A DNA stretch of 64,000 bases from RUG11237 sp050874665 (GCA_050874665.1 JBNMLC010000008.1:45787-109786); one strand, 5' to 3'; counted from the first letter of the stretch, positions 51,513 to 60,698 are shown. The notes: generated by a model from the letters alone, not told the origin. Numbers and translations are program-made.

Positions 51513-52508
51513 ATGAACGAGCAACAGAAAGTAGAATTGAAACTCATTCACATGGAAGATGTGGTTTCAAAAGAAGTTGAGTGGTTATGGTATCCATATA
51601 TACCCTATGGAAAGATAACCATAGTAGAAGGAGATCCGGGAGAAGGAAAAACAACTCTGGTATTAAAGTTAGCGGCAGCCCTTAGCAGGGGCTTGCCACT
51701 TCCCTGTGATGATGACAGGGAACGAGAACCGATTCATATTATTTATCAGACAGCAGAGGATGGAATTGACGATACGATAAAGCCGAGACTTGAAAAGGTT
51801 GGTGCGGATTGTTCCATGATACGAGTGATTGATGAAACTGAAAAAGAATTAAGTATGACAGATGACAGGCTGGAGCAGGCAATTGTTGAGACTGGAGCGA
51901 GAATGGTTATTCTTGATCCGATACAGGCGTATATAGGGGCAAAGGTTGATATGCACAGGGCGAATGAAATAAGACCAGTGTTAAAGCATTTGGGAATGAT
52001 TGCTGAAAAGTATAACTGTGCAATTGTTCTTATCGGTCATATGAATAAGGCGGCTGGAAGTAAGTCAACCTACAGAGGTTTAGGTTCGATTGATATTCAG
52101 GCAACAGCAAGGAGTGTGTTGCTGGTAGCAAGGCTTCGGGACAAGCCTAATATAAGAATAATGGCACATGATAAATCATCGCTGGCACCAACAGGAGATG
52201 CCATAGGATTTGAGATGACAGAGGATAGTGGAATGGTATGCATAGGACCTTATGATATCACCATAGATGAGCTTCTGTCAGGAAATGAAGGAAGAGGAAA
52301 AAAGAAGCTTGATATTGCGGAGAATTTTATCAAAGAATACTTTGGTGCCAATAAGGTGATTCCTTCTAATGAAATAATGATGGAAGCAGCAAAAAGGAGT
52401 ATTAAGAGAAATACTCTTTTATCGGCAAAGAAAAAGCTGGGTATAACATCAGATAAAGAAAAGGCAGAAGATGGAACAATTTACTGGACATGGGTAATGC
52501 CGGAATAA
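51513..52508 (+). CDS. RepA-like AAA ATPase
   Basis: This 331-aa RecA-fold ATPase has Walker A GDPGEGKTT (residues 40-48), IIYQTAEDGIDDTI, the Walker B-like MVILDPIQAYIG and IVLIGHMNKAAGSKSTYRGL. These features match RepA-type hexameric replicative helicases and related ATPases of plasmids and mobile elements. It may replicate the excised circle. ATG 51513 follows ACAAGGAGGA; the ATG six codons earlier overlaps the previous gene. The C-terminal region may be DNA-binding. Confidence 0.82.
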   Translation: MNEQQKVELKLIHMEDVVSKEVEWLWYPYIPYGKITIVEGDPGEGKTTLVLKLAAALSRGLPLPCDDDREREPIHIIYQTAEDGIDDTIKPRLEKVGADCSMIRVIDETEKELSMTDDRLEQAIVETGARMVILDPIQAYIGAKVDMHRANEIRPVLKHLGMIAEKYNCAIVLIGHMNKAAGSKSTYRGLGSIDIQATARSVLLVARLRDKPNIRIMAHDKSSLAPTGDAIGFEMTEDSGMVCIGPYDITIDELLSGNEGRGKKKLDIAENFIKEYFGANKVIPSNEIMMEAAKRSIKRNTLLSAKKKLGITSDKEKAEDGTIYWTWVMPE

Positions 52509-52628
52509 AGAGTTTAACAATCTGGATGTTTGGAAAAGCAGATTCTAAATCCTAGGAAGAGTTTAGAGTCTGCAACTATAAAAAGTACAAATTATTAAAC
52601 TCTTGGTAATAGTAAAGATAATATATAA

Positions 52629-52720
52629 AACCCTCGGAGAGCCCACTGCAGTTATGGCTTGCCAAAACTGCTAGGGGGTTATCATCTGTGGCAGAGTCAA
52701 GATGATAACTGCACTGCTCC
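52629..52720 (+). other. Double hairpin upstream of the relaxase, oriT candidate
   Basis: AACCC/GGGTT closes a first structure (52629-52680) with an inner GCAGTT/AACTGC stem (52648-52671). A second stem joins GTTATCATC (52678-52686) to GATGATAAC (52701-52709). MobV relaxases cut at inverted repeats directly upstream of their own gene, which is where these lie. The rest of the 257-base gap shows no gene. Confidence 0.55.
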
Positions 52721-52765
52721 GATAGATTTAACAGATAAAAAGGTAGTACAGATAAGGAGATGCGA

Positions 52766-54202
52766 ATGGGAAATATTTCATATACAGCTCATGTGAGCAA
52801 TAAGAAAAGTGCCATTACATCGAAATCTAAGCTTGCAGCTGTTGCAAAGCATAACCTGAGAAAATATAAATCATCAGATTATAGCAAGGACAACATTTGC
52901 ATCATATATGGTACATCAAATCTGATTGATGATATGAAAACAGTATATCATAAAGAATTCGATGAGGCATTAAAAGAATATAATAAAAAGCAGACAAGAC
53001 AAGACCGGAAAATCGAAGATTATTTTGAACATGTGGCTGGTAAGGAACAGGATATGGCAGTTGAAATAATCATTCAGATAGGTGATAGGGAGTTCTGGAG
53101 GCAATTTGATGATATGAAGTCATATATGAAATTGTCATATCAGATAATACTGGACGAGCTTAGAAAGAGGCTTCCACAGTTTGTAGTTGCAAATGCTGTG
53201 GTTCATCTTGATGAGGACAGTCCGCATATGCACATAGTTGGAGTCCCTGTGGCGGATGGATATAAGAAAGGTCTTAGTAAGCAGGTGTCAAAACGGAAGG
53301 TATTCACTAAAGATGTGTTATCACGAGTACTGCAGGATGAGCTTCGAGAGGTGGCGAATAAAGAAGTGAATGACTGGTTTGGGAAACAGATAAAAGAAAA
53401 GTCGAAAGGTCGAAATCACGATTTATCAGTTGCGGAGTATAAGGTGGCTCAGGAGACAAAGCATTTGACACAATTACAAGAGCAGGTGGAAGAATCGGAT
53501 AGGGCAGTTAAGGCAAATAAAACTATTGAAAAAGAATATACGGATAAAAAAGAAAAACTGAAGTCTGATATTTCATGCCTGGAAAGTATGCGGCGGATTA
53601 GTAAGTCGCTATCAGAAATGGATAGTAGAGAATCAAAACAGATATCAATGGAACTCGATGAAAAAAGATCTGAACTTCAATCGGTAAATGAAGAGCTGGC
53701 AAATGCTATTGAAAAAGCAGAAGATGCAGCAAAATTGCTTGATAGAATCAAGGATTTTGTATCGTCATTCAGATTATTTGCACCTACGATAGAAGAATAT
53801 GCTAATCAGGTAGAAGCAGATAAGACAATAGAGGCAGGAAACTCATTCCGCGGAATATTAAATGAGCTGGGCAAGCTGCTTGAGGCATTTAAAGAACTGA
53901 TAAAAGAAGGTTTGTGCTGGTTTCCAAGGCTGATGAGATGGAAAACTTCTAAAGGAGAAGTGGCACCGGTGTTTCTAGAAAAAAGTGATGGTTATTCATA
54001 TTCACTGTATGGATATATGAATGTGGACACTAAGGAATATTACTCTAAAGAGAGCGTTCAATGGGAGATTACGGCAGGTAATCGTACTGGTACTGTTGAA
54101 CAGATGGATGCTAATGTTGAGGCGATGGTAAGGGATTTGAAGGAGATATTGAGGATAGGAGCGGAACAGAAGAGATTGTGGGAGGTGTATGAGGGAAGAT
54201 AA
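52766..54202 (+). CDS. MobV-family relaxase (Mob/Pre)
   Basis: This 478-aa relaxase nicks the transfer origin and pilots the DNA strand. The MobV metal-binding motif is HLDEDSPHMH (His147, His154, His156), and the N terminus YTAHVSNKKSAITSKSKLAA with HNLRKY is family-like. The middle part is a long coiled coil (about residues 225-330). ATG 52766 follows AAGGAG; the ATG two codons earlier is part of that site. As no mating-pair genes are present, transfer would rely on a helper element. Confidence 0.92.
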   Translation: MGNISYTAHVSNKKSAITSKSKLAAVAKHNLRKYKSSDYSKDNICIIYGTSNLIDDMKTVYHKEFDEALKEYNKKQTRQDRKIEDYFEHVAGKEQDMAVEIIIQIGDREFWRQFDDMKSYMKLSYQIILDELRKRLPQFVVANAVVHLDEDSPHMHIVGVPVADGYKKGLSKQVSKRKVFTKDVLSRVLQDELREVANKEVNDWFGKQIKEKSKGRNHDLSVAEYKVAQETKHLTQLQEQVEESDRAVKANKTIEKEYTDKKEKLKSDISCLESMRRISKSLSEMDSRESKQISMELDEKRSELQSVNEELANAIEKAEDAAKLLDRIKDFVSSFRLFAPTIEEYANQVEADKTIEAGNSFRGILNELGKLLEAFKELIKEGLCWFPRLMRWKTSKGEVAPVFLEKSDGYSYSLYGYMNVDTKEYYSKESVQWEITAGNRTGTVEQMDANVEAMVRDLKEILRIGAEQKRLWEVYEGR

Positions 54203-54355
54203 AAATTATCAAAGGCTATTGTGACCAAAAAAGTTTTAATAGCCTTTGTGATACTTCTAAAGTGCAATAAAGGTGTTTTCTTTATAAGTGGAAAAAACGG
54301 AAGATATATGTTAAAATTTATTTTGGATTTTTATATGAAAAAAAGACATAAGAAC
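54203..54355. other. AT-rich spacer before the methyltransferase genes
   Basis: No gene or strong hairpin is visible. The base composition is clearly more AT-rich than the mobilisation genes, marking the change to the cargo module. Confidence 0.4.
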
Positions 54356-54384
54356 TTGTGTTCGACAAAATAAAATGATATATT
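54356..54384 (+). promoter_or_regulatory. Promoter of the restriction-modification/ATPase module
   Basis: TTGTGT and TATATT are spaced by 17 bases, 33 bases before the methyltransferase start. Confidence 0.55.
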
Positions 54385-54416
54385 ATGAATAGAAAATATG
54401 TTCGAGGAGATAAGAC

Positions 54417-55274
54417 ATGAATAGTGAAAAGAATAATATAGATATGAGTAATGTGATCAACAAATTGTTTGAAGGCGATTGCTTAGAGTATATGAAAAAG
54501 ATACCAGATGGAAGTGTGGATATGATTTTGTGTGATTTACCATATGGTATGACACAAAATAAATGGGATAGTTATATTCCTTTAGATGAGTTATGGAAAC
54601 AATATAATCGAATAATAAAACCCAATGGTGCAATTGTTTTAACATCTAATGGAGTTTTTACTGCAAAGTTGATTTTGAGCCAGCCTAATATTTATAAGTA
54701 TAAGTGGGTATGGGAAAAATCAAAGCCAACTAATTTTTTGAATGCTAAAAAGCAACCATTAAGAAAACATGAAGATGTTTGCGTTTTTTATAAAAAACAG
54801 CCAACATATCATCCTCAAATGACAAAGGGAGAACCATATGATAAAGGAATAAGAAAAAATCAGCTTAGTGGTAATTATGGGGATTTTGAGCCAGTGCATG
54901 TAGCAAGTGATGGAGAGCGCTATCCTACAGATGTTATTTATATTAAAACAGCAGAATCAGAAGGTGCAGTTCTTCATCCTACACAAAAGCCTATAGAACT
55001 GGGAAGATATATGGTAAGAACATATACAAATCCAGGAGATATAGTACTAGATAATACTTTTGGTAGCGGATCATTTTTAGTGGCAGCGTTGATGGAAGGG
55101 CGAAATTTTATTGGAATTGAAAAGAATGAAGATGTTGCATTGTTTAAAAAAGAAGAAATAGATTATATTGATGTAGCAAAAAGAAGGTTATTCTTAGCAT
55201 GGGAAGGATTAGATAAAAAAACTCGTAAATATATAAAAGAGAAAAATCTTATAGCAGAATTTAAAGAAAGGTGA
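54417..55274 (+). CDS. Beta-class DNA methyltransferase
   Basis: This 285-aa enzyme belongs to the N4-cytosine/N6-adenine amino-methyltransferases. The catalytic motif DLPYG is at residues 40-44, before the AdoMet motif DNTFGSGSF at residues 212-220, which is the beta-class order. The AdoMet-binding region continues with FIGIEKNEDV. The first Pro of the usual DPPY is Leu. CGAGGAGAT precedes the ATG. It is followed at once by a nuclease-methylase gene, so it most likely protects host DNA as the companion modification enzyme. Confidence 0.9.
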   Translation: MNSEKNNIDMSNVINKLFEGDCLEYMKKIPDGSVDMILCDLPYGMTQNKWDSYIPLDELWKQYNRIIKPNGAIVLTSNGVFTAKLILSQPNIYKYKWVWEKSKPTNFLNAKKQPLRKHEDVCVFYKKQPTYHPQMTKGEPYDKGIRKNQLSGNYGDFEPVHVASDGERYPTDVIYIKTAESEGAVLHPTQKPIELGRYMVRTYTNPGDIVLDNTFGSGSFLVAALMEGRNFIGIEKNEDVALFKKEEIDYIDVAKRRLFLAWEGLDKKTRKYIKEKNLIAEFKER

Positions 55275-55285
55275 AGGTGAAGTGT

Positions 55286-58036
55286 ATGGGGACAATTATC
55301 AGAAGAAATGAAAGAAGTTGGGCAATTGTAATTATTTCAGAGATAAAAGTGATGCTGAATGGATTGGGGTTAAAGATTAAGAGTGCAGGTGGAGAAAGCA
55401 CACTTTCTGTAAATAAGAAGAGTATGTTTCCAGATGTTTTATTATATGAAGATGAGGCACAGACTAAAATATTACAAGGCTGGGAACTCAAAATGCCCGA
55501 TGTATTAATTACGGATGAGACATTGATTGCAGATGCAACAAGGAAGGCAAAGGCATTAGGATTAAATAGTTTTGTTATATGGAATTTTACATATGGTAAA
55601 TTATATTTACAGAATCAGCAAGGCTTTTTTGAGGAAGCTAAAGTATGGGATGGGACAAGTCATATTAAATCAAGAGCAGATGTTAGTACATATAAGGATG
55701 AATGGTTGCCAATTATTAGAGATATTGTATTAACCGTAAATGATTTTTTAGTTACTGGAAAAATTACTACATCATCAATAACGGGAACTGTTTCAGAGTC
55801 AATAATGGCGGAATTGATACAGAGAAACAAGGAGATAGTTGCAGAAAATATCACAATAGAAGCAAGTCACAATACAAGAATGGAAAGTAGGATTAAAGTA
55901 TGGTGGAATGCTTTTCATGAAGAGTATGATAAAGATGAGAACAATATGTATTCTGCATATGCAAAAACAATATTGTTAAATTGGACTAACAGAATTATGT
56001 TTGCTAATGCAATAAAGAAATATCATAATTGCGCATATAAAATTAATCAAATTGATTTTACAACATCACCAGAGAATGGAAATCTAATTATTCAACAGAT
56101 AATTGATGAAGGAGACTTTTATAATATATTCAAAAAAGTTGATTTTAATGAGTTAGTACCAGAGGATACCTGGATTGATATTGTGGATTTTAATCAATTT
56201 TTAGTTGATAACAATATAGATAAAATAGATCAATCAGTATTACAGGAATTACTAGAGAAAACAGTTAATGTTTCCAAAAGAGAGATAAGAGGACAATATG
56301 CAACACCTACAATATTGGCTGATTTCTTGTCTAGAATCACAGTAGATGATTGGAATAAAGATTGTGCAGATTTATGTGCTGGAACTGGTACAATCGCAAA
56401 AGCTATAATTAAAAATAAAGCTAAAAGATTTGCAATGACGGAAAAGGCTTTCGGTAGTACTTGGATTTCGGATAAATACGCATATCCACTTCAGATTGCT
56501 AATATATCAATAACAGATATTCAGGCAATAAATATACCATTAAATATGTTTCAAAGAGATGTTTTTTCTGTTAATGTTGGAGATGAAATTGAGATTAATA
56601 GTCCAATAGACGGAAGTGAAATAAAAAGGATTATTCCGAAGTTTGGAGCAATTATTTCTAATCTTCCATTTGTTGAATATAATAAAATCGCAAAAGATGA
56701 ACAGGAGTTTATTACCCAAATAAGAAAGAATGTACAAGATAATACAGGTATAGAATTTACGTTAGGTAAAACAGATTTATATAATTTTATACCATTTAAG
56801 TTGTATGAATTATTAGATACTAATGGAAAACTTGGAATTATCTTATCAAATTCATGGTTAGGGACAGACATTGGAAGAAAATTTTTTGATGCACTGCAAT
56901 ATTATTATGATATAGAAGCGGTAGTTGCAAGTGACAATAAGAGATGGTTTAAAAATGCTGATGTTGTTGGTACATTATTGATAATGCGGAAGAAAATTAT
57001 TTCACAACCTGACATACAACATAAAATATCATTTTGGTTAGTAAGAAAAGATATACATAGTATAGGGGATGACGAAGTTGAAGTGTTAGTAAATAGCATT
57101 ATTCTGAACGAAATGTTGGATCCTAAGTTGGCAACATTTAAACAGTACAGTTATGAGGAGATTAATAATATAACAAATTATGGACTTACAATTAATACTC
57201 TTTTTCATGATGTGTTATGGATGAAAAAGTTGGTGAATAAATTAGTACCTGTTTCAAAATTCTTAGATGTTAAGCGTGGAGAGCGTAGAGGCTGGAATGA
57301 TTTATTTTATCCTTCTGATATAAATGAAATTGAAGAAGAATATATACGTCCGGTTCTAAAAAATCCAGCTAGATTAAAATCATACGATGCAGAAACAGAC
57401 ATAGAAGCATTTTGTTGCCATAGAAGTAAAAGAGAATTGGAAGAGTTGGGGCATGAAGGGGCACTTACTTGGATAGAAAAGTTTGAACACATAAATAATG
57501 GCGTTGGAAAACCCCTTCCAGTTGCATTAAAAAAACCTGGGTGTTATTGGTATGAAATGGATGATGCGTCAAGAGCTGATTTTGTTACGGCATTGAATCC
57601 TGACAAAAGGCTGTTTGTGGCAAAATTTAAGGAAAGAACTTTTGTGGATCAGCGATTTACTAGAATGTTATTAAAATCCGAAAGGTTTGATTCTGATTTG
57701 GTACATGCTGTTTTAAATTCTATATATGGAATGTTTGCAATAGAAGCGATAGGATTCGGAAGAGGGTTGGGAGTGCTTGATGCAAGTAGTGCTAGACTGA
57801 AAAATATGTATATGATAGATATTGATCAAATATCTCAACCGGATGCTGAAGAGATTATTAGACTATTTGATATTATTAAGAACAGAGAAGTTATGGATAT
57901 TGAAGATGAATTAAAAGATCCGGCACGTAGAGAGTTCGACAATAAAGTACTTCAATCAATTGGGGCACAAGATTTATATGATAAAATAAAGGATTCTCTT
58001 TTATCACTTCAGCACACAAGACATTGTGTAAAATGA
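55286..58036 (+). CDS. One-polypeptide restriction nuclease and N6-adenine methylase
   Basis: This 916-aa protein joins a nuclease to a methylase. A PD-(D/E)XK site is visible near the N terminus (Asp50 in FPDVLLYED, Glu67 and Lys69 in GWELKMPD). A helical region follows, then a gamma-class N6-adenine methylase with AdoMet motif DLCAGTGTIAKAI (Asp362) and catalytic motif SNLPF (Asn459, where NPPF is usual). The C-terminal 300 residues look like target recognition. The size and order fit type IIG/IIL enzymes such as MmeI. ATG 55286 follows AAGGTGA; a GTG at 55271 overlapping the previous stop is an alternative. There is no helicase domain, so it is not a type I or ISP enzyme. Confidence 0.78.
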   Translation: MGTIIRRNERSWAIVIISEIKVMLNGLGLKIKSAGGESTLSVNKKSMFPDVLLYEDEAQTKILQGWELKMPDVLITDETLIADATRKAKALGLNSFVIWNFTYGKLYLQNQQGFFEEAKVWDGTSHIKSRADVSTYKDEWLPIIRDIVLTVNDFLVTGKITTSSITGTVSESIMAELIQRNKEIVAENITIEASHNTRMESRIKVWWNAFHEEYDKDENNMYSAYAKTILLNWTNRIMFANAIKKYHNCAYKINQIDFTTSPENGNLIIQQIIDEGDFYNIFKKVDFNELVPEDTWIDIVDFNQFLVDNNIDKIDQSVLQELLEKTVNVSKREIRGQYATPTILADFLSRITVDDWNKDCADLCAGTGTIAKAIIKNKAKRFAMTEKAFGSTWISDKYAYPLQIANISITDIQAINIPLNMFQRDVFSVNVGDEIEINSPIDGSEIKRIIPKFGAIISNLPFVEYNKIAKDEQEFITQIRKNVQDNTGIEFTLGKTDLYNFIPFKLYELLDTNGKLGIILSNSWLGTDIGRKFFDALQYYYDIEAVVASDNKRWFKNADVVGTLLIMRKKIISQPDIQHKISFWLVRKDIHSIGDDEVEVLVNSIILNEMLDPKLATFKQYSYEEINNITNYGLTINTLFHDVLWMKKLVNKLVPVSKFLDVKRGERRGWNDLFYPSDINEIEEEYIRPVLKNPARLKSYDAETDIEAFCCHRSKRELEELGHEGALTWIEKFEHINNGVGKPLPVALKKPGCYWYEMDDASRADFVTALNPDKRLFVAKFKERTFVDQRFTRMLLKSERFDSDLVHAVLNSIYGMFAIEAIGFGRGLGVLDASSARLKNMYMIDIDQISQPDAEEIIRLFDIIKNREVMDIEDELKDPARREFDNKVLQSIGAQDLYDKIKDSLLSLQHTRHCVK

Positions 58037-58101
58037 AAAGGAGCTTTTATAGAAGAAACAAGAAAATGTATATATGATTGGTTTGATAGAGGAGAAAACA
58101 A

Positions 58102-60303
58102 TTGATAAAAGAGATAGTTATAAAAAATGTGGCTACGTATGATGATAAAGGAGTTACCATAGATAATATTGAAAAAATTAATTATATTTATGGTGCAAAT
58201 GGATGTGGTAAAACTACTATTAGTAATTTGTTAGGAAATTTTGAATTAGAAAAATATTCTGATTGTCAAGTTAAGTGGGCTAATAATGTAGCTGAAAGAG
58301 TATTTGTTTATAATAAAACATTTAGAGAAAAAAATTTCAAAGAAAGTGATATTGCTGGTATCTTTACTCTTGGACAAGCAACGACAGAAGAAATACAAGA
58401 AATCAATAAGAAGAAAGCAGATTTGGAAGATTTAAAACGAAATATTATTGCTAACAAAAATACCATTGAATCATTAAACAGTAAAATTCAGAAAGAAGAG
58501 GCGGATTTTAAAGAAATAATATGGAAGGATGTATATAAAGCCAGTGAAGATAAATTTAAGGCAGCTTTTGTTGGCTTTATGAAAAAAGATACTTTTGCTT
58601 CTAAAGTGAAAGGAATAGAGCTGTCAAGAAATGAGAATGTTGATAGGGACGAGATAGAAAAACGAGCAATTAAATTATTAGGAGATCCACCAGAAAAGAA
58701 AGATGGATTTAATAAATTAGCAATTGCAAGTATAAAACAGATAGAAAATTTATCCATATGGGATAAGTGTATAGTGGGTAAAAGAGATATCCCTATTGCG
58801 GACTTGATAATAAAATTGGGAAATAGTGACTGGGTAAATCAAGGAAGAAAGTTTCTTTATTCTGGAAGTCAATGTCCTTTTTGTCAAAAAAATACAATAG
58901 ATGATGCATTTAAAAAGCAATTAGAGGATTTTTTTGATGAAGAATTTGAAAGAGATGTTGAGTTACTAAAAACAAGTAAAATTCAATATTTGTGTCAAAA
59001 AGAGGTGATTATTTCATTTTTGGAATCTATTGAAAATTATGATTTTGAAGCTGACGAGAAGCTAAAAATACAACAATTAAAAGAAAAGTTAGTTAATTGT
59101 TTTAGAAATAATGAATTACAAATTGATGAAAAAATAAATGAGCCAGGAAAAAAGATAAAGATTACGAGCGTTGAAGATATTGTTGATGAAATTAACAAAA
59201 TAATTGAAATAAAGAATATAGAAGTAAAAAAACATAATAATCTTGTGGACAATTATCAGGAAGAAAAGAAAAAATTGATTTACGACATATGGTATTTAAT
59301 TGCACAAGAAAATAGTGAATTAATCAGTCAACATAAAAATAAAGTGGCAGGATTTACAAAGGGTATTCAAGCTGCTTCTAATAAAAAGATTCAATATGAA
59401 AATCAAAAGAGTACTATTGAGTTAGAAATCAGACAAAAGAATAAATCAGTTACAAGTATACAACCAGCGGTTGATGAAATTAATAGGATTTTAGTAAGTT
59501 ATGGATTTAACAATTTTTCAATTGCGCCATCAACAGAAAAAAATAATCATTATCAAATAAGAAGACCCGATGGGACATTGGTAGAGTCTACATTAAGTGA
59601 AGGAGAAGTGACATTTATTACTTTTTTATATTTTCTTCAATGGATTAAAGGTAGTCAAAATGAAGAAGAGGTTACACAGGACAGAATAATAGTTATTGAT
59701 GATCCTATTTCAAGCTTAGATAGCAATGTACTATTTGTAGTAAGTTCACTTTTAAAAGATGTGATTAATAAAGTTTTAGATGGAAATGTAAATATTAAGC
59801 AGGTTATTGTATTGACGCATAATGTGTATTTTCATAAAGAACTTTCATTTATGGGAAATGGAAATAACCCTAATAAGAATATTCATTATTGGATTCTAAG
59901 GAAAAAGGATGGTGTTACAAATATACAGTATTATGGAACTGAAAATCCAATATCTTCTTCATATGAGTTGTTGTGGAAAGAATTGAAAGAACAAAATGCT
60001 AATTCAGTCATTACTATACAAAATGTTATGAGACGAATAATTGAGAATTATTTTAAAATATTGGGGAAATATAAAGATGACGAATTGATAAATAAGTTTC
60101 CTGATTACGAAAGTCAGGAAATCTGCAGATCATTATTATCTTGGATAAATGATGGATCACATTGTATGCCGGATGATTTGTATGTTGAAGCATTGGATGA
60201 TTCATCAGAAAGATATCAGGAAGTATTTAAAAAGATATTTGAATATACAAATCATATTGAGCATTATAATATGATGATGGGAATTAATGAAAATGCCGAA
60301 TGA
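58102..60303 (+). CDS. RloC/PrrC-like zinc-hook AAA ATPase
   Basis: This 733-aa protein is an SMC/Rad50-like ATPase of the AAA_13 type. Walker A is GANGCGKTT (residues 31-39), followed by VFVYNKTFREKNFKESDI and GIFTLGQATTEE, which closely resemble RloC and PrrC. Coiled coils flank a CPFCQ zinc-hook motif (Cys258, Cys261). The signature TLSEGEVTFITFL and Walker B IIVIDDPISSLDS are near residues 495-540. The C terminus has Arg644, Glu648 (MRRIIENYF) and His687 (NDGSH), which may be the Arg-Glu-His triad of anticodon nucleases. The start is TTG with AGAGGAG upstream. It lies 65 bases after the nuclease-methylase gene. An OLD- or PtuA-like role is the alternative. Confidence 0.75.
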   Translation: MIKEIVIKNVATYDDKGVTIDNIEKINYIYGANGCGKTTISNLLGNFELEKYSDCQVKWANNVAERVFVYNKTFREKNFKESDIAGIFTLGQATTEEIQEINKKKADLEDLKRNIIANKNTIESLNSKIQKEEADFKEIIWKDVYKASEDKFKAAFVGFMKKDTFASKVKGIELSRNENVDRDEIEKRAIKLLGDPPEKKDGFNKLAIASIKQIENLSIWDKCIVGKRDIPIADLIIKLGNSDWVNQGRKFLYSGSQCPFCQKNTIDDAFKKQLEDFFDEEFERDVELLKTSKIQYLCQKEVIISFLESIENYDFEADEKLKIQQLKEKLVNCFRNNELQIDEKINEPGKKIKITSVEDIVDEINKIIEIKNIEVKKHNNLVDNYQEEKKKLIYDIWYLIAQENSELISQHKNKVAGFTKGIQAASNKKIQYENQKSTIELEIRQKNKSVTSIQPAVDEINRILVSYGFNNFSIAPSTEKNNHYQIRRPDGTLVESTLSEGEVTFITFLYFLQWIKGSQNEEEVTQDRIIVIDDPISSLDSNVLFVVSSLLKDVINKVLDGNVNIKQVIVLTHNVYFHKELSFMGNGNNPNKNIHYWILRKKDGVTNIQYYGTENPISSSYELLWKELKEQNANSVITIQNVMRRIIENYFKILGKYKDDELINKFPDYESQEICRSLLSWINDGSHCMPDDLYVEALDDSSERYQEVFKKIFEYTNHIEHYNMMMGINENAE

Positions 60304-60313
60304 TTGTAGTACA

Positions 60314-60553
60314 TTATGTACTACAATCCTCATCCATAGCATCAGCCCAAGCCTGCAACTCACAATCAAGAGCAAGTGCAGCATACATAAGCGGATTATC
60401 AATTGCAAGGTTATCAATAAGCCTTTGAGAGTTAGGTGTAGTATGGAGATTCTTTTCAGCTTCAGAACAGGATAAGAATAGAAGTGTATTATCAGCAAAA
60501 GCAATATCAATTCCGTTCTTGTATTGGTTATAGTAAGCAAAATGTATTTTCAT
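60314..60553 (-). CDS. Small hypothetical protein at the element's right end
   Basis: This 79-aa protein, MKIHFAYYNQYKNGIDIAFA and onward to DCELQAWADAMDEDCST, resembles small DUF6061-type proteins carried by Clostridial mobile elements. AAAGAAAGGA lies before the ATG on the minus strand; the open frame extends further upstream without support. It converges on the ATPase gene, with only 10 bases between the stops. I cannot give it a function. Confidence 0.6.
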   Translation of the reverse strand: MKIHFAYYNQYKNGIDIAFADNTLLFLSCSEAEKNLHTTPNSQRLIDNLAIDNPLMYAALALDCELQAWADAMDEDCST

Positions 60554-60619
60554 AGTTATAGTCCTTTCTTTGCAAATGTAATGAGTAGTCCTGGAAATGT
60601 GTGGGGAGCCAATCGCATA

Positions 60620-60670
60620 CAACACATATGCAACACTGCTATACACAAATCCTCTATTTATGGGCTTTTC
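60620..60670. promoter_or_regulatory. Right arm-type integrase sites
   Basis: CAACACATATGCA (60620-60632) and TGCAACA (60629-60635) match the left end in direct orientation. TATGGGCTTTTC (60659-60670) is the inverse of the left GAAAAGCCCATA. Confidence 0.5.
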
Positions 60671-60688
60671 AGGATATCCAAACGTTAA

Positions 60689-60698
60689 CAAAGAGATA
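60689..60698. other. Right attachment core of the element (attR)
   Basis: CAAAGAGATA repeats the end of rpsI. It sits 18 bases outside the inverted arm site, against 24 bases on the left. Confidence 0.45.

Larger units (their letters stand above)
49329..60698. mobile_element. Integrative mobilizable element in the 3' end of rpsI
   Basis: The element spans about 11.4 kb between two direct copies of CAAAGAGATA, one in the end of rpsI. Just inside each end is GAAAAGCCCATA, in inverted orientation (49363-49374 and 60659-60670), as expected for arm sites of a tyrosine recombinase. Gene order is integrase, XRE regulator, small HTH-like protein, RepA-like ATPase, oriT-like region, MobV relaxase, then two DNA methylase genes, an AAA ATPase and a small gene. 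There is no type IV secretion system, so it would need a helper for transfer. The right boundary rests on only 10 bp of repeat. Confidence 0.7.

Noticed and set aside
54417..60303. BREX or DISARM defence system
   Set aside because: There is no PglZ-like phosphatase, BrxC-type ATPase or helicase, and the methylase has an N-terminal nuclease, unlike PglX.
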